Source: Euphorbia lathyris (Eukaryota; Streptophyta; Magnoliopsida; Malpighiales; Euphorbiaceae). Taken from it: 64,000 nt of DNA. The DNA lies in assembly GCF_963576675.1 (NCBI RefSeq), contig NC_088913.1, positions 88,907,001 through 88,971,000 of the forward strand. Reading direction: 5' to 3'. Within the stretch, counting starts at the first letter, position 1. Each line of letters opens with the position of its first letter. Shown here piece by piece: positions 42,000 to 53,057 of this stretch. The notes under the pieces were generated by a model. It was given only the letters and a program-made list of their open reading frames with translations, was not told where the DNA came from and did not search any database. Both the position numbers and the translations under genes were made by a program.

Positions 42000-44282
42000 A
42001 TCCGCTATCTCCAATCTTATTTGGAATTGCAGAAGATTTTTTTACTAGGTGGATTTCCAAACTAGAAACAAAAGGTACGTTCGCTCCTATGAATTATGGT
42101 CATAGCATGAACTTTCCTTCACACCTCCTGTATGCAGATGATATGCTCTTATTTGGTAAAGCAATAATGGGAAACATGAGGTGTATCAGAAAACTCTTTA
42201 AGCTGTATGAGAAGCTTTCCAGTCAGGCTGTCAGTTGGGAAAAATTGGTTGTCTACTTCGGCACCTCCATTAACGGCAGGAGACACATGAGACTGACCTC
42301 AACTCTTGGCATTTGAGCCGCTCTTTTGCCCTTCTCCTACCTGGGCGTCCGTTTATTCAAAGGTGTTCCCAAAAAATGGCAACTTCAGCCACTTGCAGAT
42401 CGTTTTTTGGCCAAATTTAGTTGTTGGAAAGGCCATTCTCTGTCCATGGCAGGCATGCTTACCTTGATCAAATCTTCACTTACTGGGGACTTAATCCACT
42501 TTCTAATGATATACAAATGGCCCATGGGCTTACTGTCCACTATCAATAAAGCGATCAGTAATTTTTTATGGACAGGTGATAAAGAATCCCGCAAGCTCAT
42601 CACTGTTCCGTGGGGTATTTGCTCTAAGGGTATTGATGTAGGAGGGCTGGGGATTAAGAATTTGGCTTGTTTTAATCGAAGCTTGATGGCAAAATTTTGT
42701 TGGGACATGTTGCAGGGGAACAACTTTGTAGTTAATCTACTAAGGTCAAGATTTCTGACAAGCTCAGGGCAGCCGAAAAGGTATATCAGTAATTCCATGA
42801 TCTGGGGTTCCTACAGAAACACATTCATTGATATCAGAAATCAATCCAATTTGTGGATTGGAAGTGTTTCACATTTGAATTTCTGGATTGATCAATGGAT
42901 CCAGCCCACCATCGCTGATCAATTGGAAATCTCGCACAGGCTCTAGGCCAAAATTTATGATGGTGTTGAAAAATTTCTTGTTGGAGACAATTGGGAAAAC
43001 ATTCATCATTTCCCGGAACAATTGCAAGCAAATATCAAGCAGACTAAGCGAGGTCTAAACCCCTCGGACACTTGTTTTTCGACGCCCTCATCCTCGGGAC
43101 TGATAACAGCCAAGGAATACTATGCGCATCTCATGGAATCGCCCGCTAATATATGGGGAAACCAGATCTGGACAAATTACATCCCTCCTAGACGTTCCTT
43201 TGTCTGCTGGCTGTTACTGCACAATAAGCTATCCGTCCAGGTCTCGCTTCAGACTCACAGATTCCACCTAGCCAGCCGATGTGAACTTTGTAAATGTAAT
43301 ACTAAGTCCCCCAAGCACTTGTTCATTCACTACTCCTATGCGCGAGCGGTTTGGGGTGTGATTAGTTCGCTCTTCACCACGGTGATTTCATGCTCTAGTA
43401 CGTTTACCTCTTTCTTTTTATCTTTGCTGCAGCAGCACTTACCGCGAGCCAGGGTGAAAACTTGGCAATTCGCCATCATCACTGCGCCCTGGTTTATTTG
43501 GAGTATCAGGAACAAAGCAATATTTGACAGTGACCTCCCTTCAATCCAAATGGTGCCCTCAATGCTTTATCACTTCATCAAGGATGTGCATCGGCTTAAT
43601 CTGTGGCCGGCTAGACCACCTGCTACATCAAATTTCACCTATGTTCGTTAGATCCCGCCTTCCATGAGGTGGATAAAAGTAAACACGGACAGTTCAGCAA
43701 ACGGCTCTACTGGGCTAGTGAGCTCAGATGGTATTTTTAGAAATTATAGAGGCTTTCTGAAGGGATGTTTTGCTTTCCCTATTGCAAATGCGCACGCACA
43801 CATTGCTAAACTTAAAGCTGTGATCTTTGCAATTGACTTGGCATGGGAGAAAGAATGGCGGAACCTGTGGATTGAATCAGACTCTACCTTTGTCGTTAAC
43901 TTGCTGAAACAGTGCTCTACAGTTGTCCCTTGGGCAGTCTGGCAAGACTGGCTCAGAGCTCTCTCACACTGCAGGAACATGAACATTATGATTTCTCATA
44001 TCTTTCGTGAAGACAACCAGGTGGCTGATGCCTTAGCTAAATTCGGCCCTAGTTCCTCTGGCATCACTTGATGTCCCTCTGCGCCATCCTTTTTCTCCTA
44101 TTTTATTCTTAATGATCGTTTGAACATTTTTTACATTCGTTTCTCCTAATCCTTTGTACATACATTTTTTATTTTATTTTATTACATAAGGGGTTGGAGG
44201 TTGTGAAGGTGTGGGGTGCCGACCTAGTTGGGATGTCAGGCTAACACATCTCCTCGTCCCAGATTCTTATTCAAAAAAAAAA
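42000..44282 (+). mobile_element. 5'-missing L1-type LINE
   Basis: Begins inside RT at the conserved DPLSPILF motif, where Ath-C(-) abuts. It ends with a 3' UTR (GGTGCCGACCTAGTTGGGATG, common in plant L1 elements) and an A10 tail at 44273-44282. The upstream endonuclease and first half of RT are not in the window. Confidence 0.9.
42002..44071 (+). pseudogene. LINE ORF2 C-terminal half: RT, zf-RVT, RNase H
   Basis: One reading frame throughout, with only three stops (TGA 42314, TAG 42944, TAG 43649). It has RT motifs PLSPILFGIAEDFF and YADDMLLF (catalytic YADD at 42131-42142), then SYLGVRLFKGVPKKW, then a zinc-binding reverse-transcriptase domain (zf-RVT: RRSFVCWLLLHNKLSVQ, CELCKCNTKSPKHLF). 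An RNase H-like domain follows (WIKVNTDSSANG, WIESDSTFVVNLL, REDNQVADALAKFG). Where plant LINE RNase H usually has a catalytic Glu (AELKAV type), this copy reads AKLKAV. The product would prime reverse transcription at the target site; this copy is dead. Confidence 0.88.
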
Positions 44283-44746
44283 TGTTAACCAGAGCAAAAA
44301 TAAAATAATATATTTTAGAATGATTTATTAAATTTTGGAGATATTAAACATTGAAGCATTTTCTGAATGAGAGCGAAAATAAAATAATATATTTTAGTAT
44401 GATTTGTTAAGTTTTAAAAACTTTCCAGGTTGTTTGTATCAGAGATATTATTAAGAAAATAACTAATTTGCATCAAATTTATATTTTTGTTTTTCTAAAA
44501 GGTTTTTTTTGTTGCATAAATAGTATATAAATTAATACATTTTATTTCTCTTTATTTTTTTTAATCATCATTTTTAATTGTGCCACTAAATGTACAAAAT
44601 AAAAAAATGAAAGGGTAATTAATGTTAAAATCATTAATAAGGGTAACATAAAAAAATTTATATTAAAGGTGCTTAATCAGAATACTTTAGATTTACTAGC
44701 GAACTTGTTTATTTAAGCCAGAAAGTAATTTTCTTTTTAATTATGA
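44283..44746. other. AT-rich DNA, nothing recognised
   Basis: No ORF, terminal repeat or known motif that I can support. It lies between the LINE tail and the minisatellite. Confidence 0.6.
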
Positions 44747-45812
44747 GGTACTAGACATTACTTGTATGTTTTATATTTTCTGACTACTTTTGTGAGAAAT
44801 CTTTTCTTTAAAGAATTGAGAGCTGAAAAATGTAAATAGTGTAGATTTGATTTGATGAGATTCTTTTATTTTATCAGGTACTAGATATTACTTGTGTGTT
44901 TTATATTTTCTGACTACTTTTGTGAGAAATCTTTTCTTTAATGAATTGAGAGTTGAACAGTGTAAATAGTGTATTGGTTTGATTTGATGTGATTCTTTTA
45001 TTTTATTAGGTACTAGATATTGCTTGTGTGTTTTATATTTTCTGACTACTTTTGTGAGAAATTTTTTCTTTAAAGAATTGAGAGATGAACAATGTAAATA
45101 GTGTATTGATTTGATTTGATAGGATTCTTTTATTTTATCAGGTACTGGACATTATTTGTGTGTTTTATATTTTCTGACTACTTTGTGAGAAATCTTTTCT
45201 TTAAAGAATTGAGAGCTGAACAATATAAATAGTGTATTTGATTTGATTTGATGTGATTCTTTCATTTTATCAGGTACTAGATATTACTTGTGTGTTTTAT
45301 ATTTTCTGACTACTTTTGTGAGAAATCTTTTCTTTAAAGAATTGAGAGCTGAACAGTGTAAACAGTGTATTGATTTGATTTGATGGGATTCTTTTATTTT
45401 ATTAGGTACTAGACATTACTTGTGTGTTTTATATTTCCTGACTACTTTTGTGAGAAATCTTTTCTTTAAAGAATTGAGAGTTTAACAGTGTAAATAGTGT
45501 ATTGGTTTGGTTTGGTTTGATTTGATGTGATTCTTTTATTTTATCAGGTACTAGACATTACTTGTGTGTTTTATATTTTCTGACTACTTTTGTGAGAAAT
45601 CTTTTCTTTAAAGAATTGAGAGCTGAACATTGTAAATAATGTATTGATTTGATTTGATGGGATTCTTTTATTTTATCAGGTACTAGACATTATTTGTGTG
45701 TTTTATATTTTCTGACTACTTTGTGAGAAATCTTTTCTTTAAAGAATTGAGAGCTGAACAGTGTAAATAGTGTATTGATTTGATTTGATGGGATTCTTTT
45801 ATTTTATTTGTT
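44747..45812 (+). repeat. 132-bp minisatellite, eight copies
   Basis: Units begin GGTACTAG (or GGTACTGG) at 44747, 44877, 45009, 45141, 45273, 45405, 45547 and 45679. Most periods are 130-132 bp; one is 142 bp, through an extra TTTGGTTTGG stretch. Each unit contains TTGTGTGTTTTATATTTTCT, AGAATTGAGAG and TTGATTTGATG segments. Copies are very similar, so the array is young or homogenised. No coding frame. Confidence 0.95.
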
Positions 45813-46729
45813 TGTTATTGTGTACTGGTTAAATTACTCTCACGGCGACTGAATTTTAATCATTTAATATTATATGGCTACTGAAATTCGATTCTTAATA
45901 GTACGACTACTGAATTTTACATTTTTTTTAAATCAGTGATCATTCAACGCCTCAAAACAACGGTTAACGGCCTCAAAATAAAAAGTTGTTTTTCCTTATA
46001 AAATGGGGGTTTAAATACTCCCCTAAAGCAAACAAACGGACCTAAAAGCCTTTACTGGGGTTACAATGAAAGGAAAGACACAAAGGGTAAAATAGGTAAT
46101 ATACATAGACAAATGTTATTGACGTTACAGTCAGAAACTGTCAGGTTGTTGGTTGGTTTCCTAGTTAAAGCTTAAGCTTACTCCTTGCTCAGGAAGTAAT
46201 CATTAGGATCCACATCAGATACTTGTCTAGGATACGCCTTGCCCACATAGGAAAAGGATCTACCAGTGTTCACGGTAGAAGGGGATACGCCAAATTAGAT
46301 GCCCACATCAGAAATGAGTTATTTAGTGAATATCTAAATCTCGCTTGTTGAACTGAAATTAGGGTTATTTTAACATTTTCTAACTTTCATTTAACCCTAA
46401 TTTAACTCACACCTCCATTTAAATTTCTTTCCAATCAAGGTTAATTTAATAACCTCTCCTAGCTCCAAAACAAGCAAACCTAAAAAAATTAGAAAACTTC
46501 TTCCTTTCATTCATTGTTCTTTTAGGCTGTTTTAAGCTTATGAGTAATAAATATACATTACTGTTTGAGAGAGTTTGTTTGTTTGTTTCTCTTTAAAATC
46601 AAAATCCATTAAAGTAAAGACTGTTGTATCAGTGTAGTTTGGACCTATTAAGAGACGTAACCACATGTATATCACTTTTGGATTTTATTTTAGGGAACAG
46701 ACTCATCGCGTAACGGGCTTGTTTCTAGC
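45813..46729. other. Unassigned DNA before Ath-B
   Basis: No gene or element recognised. A short motif CTACTGAA/CGACTGAATTTTA recurs three times at ~45845-45920. Confidence 0.55.
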
Positions 46730-47986
46730 TGATAAGTGTCCAAAATGGCAAGTTTATTAGGTTCTTTTTTTGTGTCATTTTGGGACCTTTTTACTTGTTT
46801 TATTGCATAAGTGATTTCAGGGATCAAATTGGAGAAAAGAAGGTTTGGAAGGCTGTTTTGGACCTTTTTCACTCAAAGTTCAGCTTTGCGGATGTAACTG
46901 GTTTAGTCTTGCCCAAGACTAAGAGGGTCGACTTATTCAAATCGCCAAGTCAGCAGAATCAGAAACTAACTTATCTCCACAGTTTCAACAACATGTTTTG
47001 AACGAAGGAAATCCCTGAAATCAAGGAAGGAACTCAAAAGATTGAGGATTTTTGAATCAACACTATAAAAGAAATCCACCATTGTTCTTGGAAGATACTT
47101 TTGGATTAGACAATTTCATTTTCCTTGTTAGGGTTTTGTAAGCTTTTAGCACAATTTCTCATTTCACTTTACGTTCATCATTTTTACCTTTGTAAGCTAT
47201 CATAGTCGATTCATGGCTATGCGTAGCTAATTTCCTCTATCGGTCAATGGATTAATCAAAGGCTAGCATTATTTCCAATTGTGAGATTGATGTTCTTAAT
47301 TGCGTTAATCTAATTTTATATGATTTGTTTATATATTTATCAATCTATGAAATCAGACCTTCTACGAAAGTTTAGGCTACAGTTTGGCCGGGCTTCAGCT
47401 TCTTCATTCATTGAAACAACGTTAGGCCGTAGGATTTGTAATCATCTGAAATCCTAACTATGATCAAGCGTATGAATATGTAATTTGGTTTAAATCGGAA
47501 TCGCTAAGAATTCGGTTAACTTAGATTGGTCCTTCTAATTCCTAATGCTTTCGACAGATTAAGTTCTAAGCACTAAGCTAGAACTGTCTGGCCGAATATG
47601 AGCTTATCTTTAGGCGCTCTAGGATTCGCTTTACAATTAAGGAAGGATTAGGTCGGGAATGAATAAGGAACGACTATAACCAATTCAGATCATGTTAATT
47701 ATGATGTTTTCTCACTTTCAGTGACCAATAGGAGATAATTGTTATGCCCGCGGACATCCCTTGATCGGTATTCTCTCATATACTAGTAAGAGGGTTTAAT
47801 TTCAATTTAATTCATTGCAAGATAACTACCAAACAATCACTTTTCCCCCAGTTTACATTTATTAGATTTAGTCGTAATACGTAATCAATCGGTATTAATC
47901 CTTAGGGTACGATCTTTACTTACCATTTCTACAAACCAGTAGTCGGTCCGTAATATTTATTTATTTGGTGGATTCAACACCCATCA
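46730..47986 (+). repeat. Ath-B 5' LTR
   Basis: 1257 bp, TGATAAGTGTCC...CACCCATCA, followed by a primer site. TATAAAA at 47064. No GC-rich palindrome array precedes its TATA box, in contrast to Ath-A and Ath-C. Confidence 0.82.
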
Positions 47987-47991
47987 AAATT

Positions 47992-48010
47992 TGGCACCGT
48001 TGCTGGGGAT
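47992..48010 (+). other. Ath-B primer binding site (tRNA-Asp type)
   Basis: TGGCACCGTTGCTGGGGAT matches the tRNA-Asp complement with two transitions. Confidence 0.8.
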
Positions 48011-48041
48011 TAATCTAACTTGATTTTATTTCGTATATGAC

Positions 48042-49598
48042 TGTTGAGCGATTTCCGCAAGTGTACGGTTTCGCTTGTAGTAATAAAAATATCGATCCCA
48101 CAGGGATACGTTTTTTAACGAAAAACTTATTTTTGAATCTGTTAATTTCGAACTTGTTAGATTTACTATTAAAGTTAATGAAAAGTGAAATTTGTCTAAT
48201 TGAATTTAGGAAAAATAATTGTTTAATGAATTTGTGGACTTTGAGTATTTGAAAATGCTAGAATAAGATTTTATATTAGAATATATCGATTGTTAGAAAA
48301 GTTTTCTGATTTAGGGATGAATTTTACAAAACAGGAACATTTAGAACTTTTAGAAAAACAAATAAATGTATTCGTTTGCATTGAGTAAAGAAAACAACTT
48401 AAACTTTGTATTAATTATGATGATGAAATAAATGACGGAACCTCTAATTAATTGGCTTTGAACGTGGCAAAACCCTTTAGCCGGCATAATGCCCTTAACC
48501 AAATTAAAACTCTACCGAGATAATAACTTGCCTAAGTGTTCAACAAAGTTTCCTTGTAATGATTTTGAATTAACTACGTTTTAATGAAAACACCAGCAAT
48601 CACTTTAGTGTATTGGTTACCATAAGTGCTGCATAACGATTTATCGAATAGAACGGACTTTATTAGATGAAATATAAATTGATACAAGTTTACAGAGAAC
48701 ATGGAGCATCGAGTTCTTCGAGGGCGTGTAAGTGAACGGCTGATCAGTCATTTCCTTGGGTTTCCTTAGAGGTTGTCAGGCTCAGGGGCGAACACTCTAC
48801 TCAATCTTCTCGCTGTAACTTCGTAATAGGGATTCGGTCGGCAACTACCAAAATGCAAAACTAAACTGGAACAATGTCTAAACGCTTCTGTGTTTGTAAT
48901 TAAACTATAAACAATATGTGTACCTCATCTTATTTTTGTACAGAATCTAATTTCTAACTCTCGAATTGTTTTTACTTAGAACTTATACATTAGTTCTACG
49001 CTCTGATTCTATATCTATATTACATAATATTACATTACATTCTCCTCTCAACATCATCTCTTTATTTATAGATGTTGAAGGGTTGTGATTGAAGTGATAT
49101 GTCTTTTGTGAAGAATTGTGTTCGTTCTGAAGAGACATCTTTATCCACCCGAAAGAACGCGTTTCTTGGATTTCAACATGTGTTCATTGTACCTTTGGCA
49201 GAATTTCTGCACTTACCGAGAATGGGGATCCTCGGCCGTGAATGGGGGAACATCAAGTTGAGCTTTGGACGAAGGGAGAAGTAGCTGAAGGACGAGTGTC
49301 GCGGCCGTGGGTGGTGGATTCGCGGTCGCGGCTCGGTGCGTTTTTCACTTCTTTGCTCTCGTTCGTGTCCTTGACTTGGCGCTTTTGATTTACGTCGTCT
49401 TTGACTCCTTTTGTAGGGTTTTTCTTCTGTTTTTGATCCTTTTTCGTTCCTATTTGGACTTTACCAAATATTTAGGTACCTTGCAAGAAAGAAAGATATT
49501 CGAGAGTAAAAGTAATCTAAACAGATATAAATAACACAAATTTGTAATAAAAATGATGTAAATATTAATGATATTTTAGGTATATTTTGGGCTTAACA
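48042..49598 (-). repeat. LTR-D solo LTR in the Ath-B gag start
   Basis: 1557 bp, flanked by a perfect 5-bp duplication ATGAC (48037-48041 and 49599-49603). By comparison with 59718-60029 and usual LTR 3' ends (GATCGATA..ACTTGCGGA..CTCAACA) its direction is minus: 5' end TGTTAAGCCC at 49598, 3' end CTCAACA at 48042. TATA box on minus at 49063-49070. GC-rich repeats in a 20-21 bp register lie upstream of it (49220-49335). Confidence 0.9.
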
Positions 49599-51293
49599 AT
49601 GACCAGGTCTGAACCTTCTAGACAACTCCTTTTCGAATCAGAAATAGAGTTATTGGCAAGAAGAATTTGTAAAGAAGTAAAGTTACAAAAATCACGAGCC
49701 ATTGGAATTCATAGTTCCAGCGAAGAAGAAGTGGAATTTTTAGGCGAAGGAAGTGAAATACTTGGAACTGGAACTGAAACGATGACAACCCTCAGACAAC
49801 TACATGCCCCTCAAGCTGATCAGCAGCCTCTATGCGTAACATATCCAAATCTGGATGCAGCATTCGAACTTAAATCGGGACTGATTCACTATTTACCTAA
49901 GTTCCACGGGATGGAAAGTGAAAATCAACACAACCATCTGAAAGAATTCCACGTTGTTTGTTCAGGTATGATCCTACAGGGAATTACTGAGGAACAAGTT
50001 AAACTGAGAGCTTTCCCTTTTTCTTTGTAGGAAGTAGCCAAAGATTGGTTCCTCAATCTACCTTCAGGATCCATCACAACATGGGTCGAGATGAACCAAG
50101 CATTTCTAGAAAAATATTTCCCAGCTTCACGGGCAGCAATGATCTGTAGAGAAATCAGCGACATCAAACAAAAAGATATAGAAACGCTCCATGATTATTG
50201 GGAGAGATTTAAAAGGCGTTGTGCAAGCTGTCCCCAACACGGTATCACTGAACATTCTCTTGTTCAATATTTTTATGAGGGGATGCTGAGCATGGAAAGA
50301 AGAATGATAGACGCTGCTAGTGGGGGAAACCTCATAGATAAAACACCAGCAGCAGCTAAAGAACTGATCCGAAGCATGGCAGCGACATCCCAATAATTTG
50401 GGAAACAACAAGAGAGCCCAAGGAAAACATGTGAGGTAAGTACTTCAGCCATTGAGGAAAAACTTAATTCTCTGACCTCTCTTGTTCAAAATTTGGTTTT
50501 AGGAACAACCATGCAAGTAAAGGCATGCAGAATCTGTGCGGTGGCCGGACATGCTACCGACGAATGTCCCACATTACATGAGGGAACCCCGGAACAGATC
50601 AATGCCGCTCTCGGGTATCAAGGACAGCCTCAGTGGAGGTATGATCTGTACTCTAACACGTATAACCCCGGATTGCATGATCACCCGAACCTTAATTATA
50701 AACAACAAAACAATGTTCTCCAGCCAAATGCTCCACAACAGTACCATCGGCCTCAATAATACAGACCCCCTCAGTCCGATCCTAACTCAGGTACGACATC
50801 TAGTTCTAATGATCAATCCATTATCGATAACTTGGTCAAATTTCAGGAAGAACAAAGTAAGGTTAACGCCAATCTTCAAGCAAACTTACAAAATTTAGAG
50901 AAACAGATGGGTCAAATTGCAACCTCGTTGAGTGCAATTTAGTCACAGGGGAAGCTGCCTTCACAAACCAAAACAAACCCCAGACAGAACGCAGGTGCGA
51001 TCACTCTACGCAGTGTGAAAGACTTGGTCTTGCCCAAGACTAAACCACCCTACGCCCAGCAGCAAACTGTTACGAATGAAAATGAAGTTACTAGAAAAGA
51101 GACTGAAAATTCCACAATTGACAACCCTCTAGAAAAAGGAATTGCGGACCAGGACCCACCTTTGGTGATCAGACCACCATTTCCTAGCCGTCTAGCCAAA
51201 TCGAAGAGAGAAAAGGAAGAAAGGGACATCTTCGAAACCTTTCGAAAGGTGGAGGTAAACATCCCCTTACTTGATGCAATAAGACTAAGCTAG
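49599..51293 (+). pseudogene. Ath-B gag
   Basis: The ATG at 49599 is formed by the right copy of the ATGAC target duplication. One reading frame (MTRSEPSRQLLFESEIELLA) runs to 51293 but has stops at 50028, 50394, 50757 and 50940. The gag core (YLPKFHGMESENQHNHLKEF, FLNLPSGSITTWVEMNQAFL, KQKDIETLHDYWERFKRRC) is followed by the CCHC knuckle CRICAVAGHATDEC. A Gln/Asn-rich spacer, a coiled-coil-like stretch (LEKQMGQIATSLS) and the conserved AITLRS segment come next. A frame change near 51293 leads into protease. Confidence 0.85.
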
Positions 51294-51616
51294 CCGGTCA
51301 TGAGAAAGTGGTTGTGGGAGAAAATGTCTCCGCCGTTTTACAAAGAAAAATCCCCCAGAAATGCAAAGATAAGGGTATGTTTGCTATTTCCTATCTAATC
51401 GGTAATACTAGTATTAAAAGAGCAATGTGCGATTTAGGGGCGTCAATTAATGTTATGCCTATGTCTATTTACTCTGCTTTAAATGCTGGTCCACTAGCGG
51501 AAACAGGTGTAGTGATTCAACTTGCCAATAAGGCTTTGGTCTATCCGAAGGGTGTTTTGGAAGACGTTTTAGTTCAAGTCAATGATTTAGTTTTCCAGCT
51601 GATTTTTATGTGTTAG
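51294..51616 (+). pseudogene. Ath-B protease
   Basis: Reads VVGENVSAVLQRKIPQKCKD, then the aspartic protease motif CDLGASINVMPMSIY (D-L-G-A-S) in frame 2, ending at a stop at 51614. About 15 residues usual before this segment in relatives are missing at the 51293 junction. A frameshift separates it from RT. Confidence 0.82.
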
Positions 51617-53057
51617 ATATGCAAAACGATGACAATACCTTGGAATCTTCTGAGATATTGCTTGGAAGACCTTTTCTAACCACGGCAAGAACAAAAATCG
51701 ACGTCCATAAGGGTGTACTGGCCATGGAATTTGACGGTAAGGTTGTCCAATTTAATGTTTATAATGCCATGAAATATCGAATTGATGTATCTTTTGTGTG
51801 TGGAATTGATATAATCGAACCTGTAACCCAAAATGTGTTTAATTTGAGTGCAAAGGATGAGTTGCAGGTAGCGCTAAGCGAAAGCTTGACCGCGGACAAC
51901 GAATACATGGAACAGAGCATAAGAGAAATTGTCGATGCCATAGAAAAATCTGACCAGCAGGTAGGAAATGTCTTTCATGTTCAAAAGATTAAAGCTAATC
52001 ATCTCCCTTTACCATCTATTGTGCAGGCACCTAAATTGGAGTTAAAAGAGCTACCCAAACACCTGAAATATGCCTATTTGGGGGCTGAAGAGACATTACC
52101 GGTAATAATTTCAAACGAATTAAGTCCGGACGAAGAGGAGCAGCTAATTGAAGTGTTACGACAACATAAAAAAGCTATAGGGTGGACAATAGCTAATATG
52201 GAGGGTTTGAGCCCATCGACGTGCATGCATAAGATTCATCTCGAAGAAGGAGCAACACCAAAACGTGATGCTCAGCAGCGATTGAACCCGCCCATGATGG
52301 AAGTCGTGAAGAAAGAAGTCCAAAAGATGTTAGATGCAAACGTAATATTCGCAATTTCGGACAGCAAATGGGTAAGCCCAGTCCATGTGGTGCCAAAGAA
52401 AACAGGGATTACGGTAGTTCAAAATGAGAAGGGAGAAATGGTCCCCACTCGTGTGCAAAACGGATGGCGCGTCTGTATCGACTAGAGAAAGCTAAATGCC
52501 TCTACAAGAAAAGATCACTTCCCGCTCCCTTTTATTGATTAGATGTTGGAAAGGTTGGCCGGTAAGAAATTCTATTGTAACATGGATGGTTATTCGGGTT
52601 TCTACCAAGTTCCGGTGGCACCCGAAGATCATGAAAAAATGACGTTCACATGTCTCTTCGGTACATTTGCCTACCGACGAAAGTCGTTCGGATTATGCAA
52701 CGCACCGGCAACTTTCCAACGATGTATGGTAAGTATTTTTTCTGATTATGTCGAGCAAATTATCGAAGTATTCATGGATGATTTCACTGTTTACGGTGAT
52801 TCCTTTGATGAATGCTTAGTTAACCTTGGTAAAGTACTGAAACGATGTTTAAAATTTAATCTGGTCCTGAATTATGAGAAGTGTCATTTTATGGTTAATC
52901 AAAGTATAATTCTAGGACATGTGGTTTCAGCTAGAGGTATTGAGGTAGATAAAGCAAAAATTGATGTAATTCAGTCTTTACCTTACCCCAGAAGTGTCCT
53001 GGAGGTTCGTTCTTTTCTTGGCCATGCAGGTTTTTACCGGCGCTTCATTAAAGACTA
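51610..53057 (+). pseudogene. Ath-B reverse transcriptase
   Basis: Protease tail (EILLGRPFLTTARTKIDVHK), spacer, then RT: HKKAIGWTIANMEGLSPSTC, SKWVSPVHVVPKK, FYCNMDGYSGFYQV (first catalytic Asp), RKSFGLCNAPATFQRCM, VFMDDFTVYGDSF (FMDD box), LGHVVSARGIEVDKAKIDVI. Stops at 52483 (TAG, after RVCID) and 52540 (TAG). It ends at RRFIKDY, where SIRE-1 sequence takes over. Confidence 0.88.

Larger units (their letters stand above)
46730..53057 (+). mobile_element. Ath-B, truncated Athila-like Ty3/gypsy element
   Basis: LTR, primer site, gag, protease and RT on the plus strand. It is cut at ~53057 after the RT motif RFIKDY, where minus-strand SIRE-1 begins. A solo LTR (48042-49598) is inserted at the gag start codon. 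RNase H, integrase and the 3' LTR are absent. Confidence 0.87.

Noticed and set aside
43744..43986. Minus-strand frame in the LINE RNase H region
   Set aside because: Shadow of the LINE ORF on the other strand.
44747..45812. Centromeric satellite
   Set aside because: Only eight copies of 132 bp and an ordinary surrounding of retrotransposons; too short to call a centromere array.
46690..47001. Open frames at the start of Ath-B LTR as a gene
   Set aside because: They cross the LTR boundary at 46730 and contain the LTR TATA-proximal DNA; no domain.
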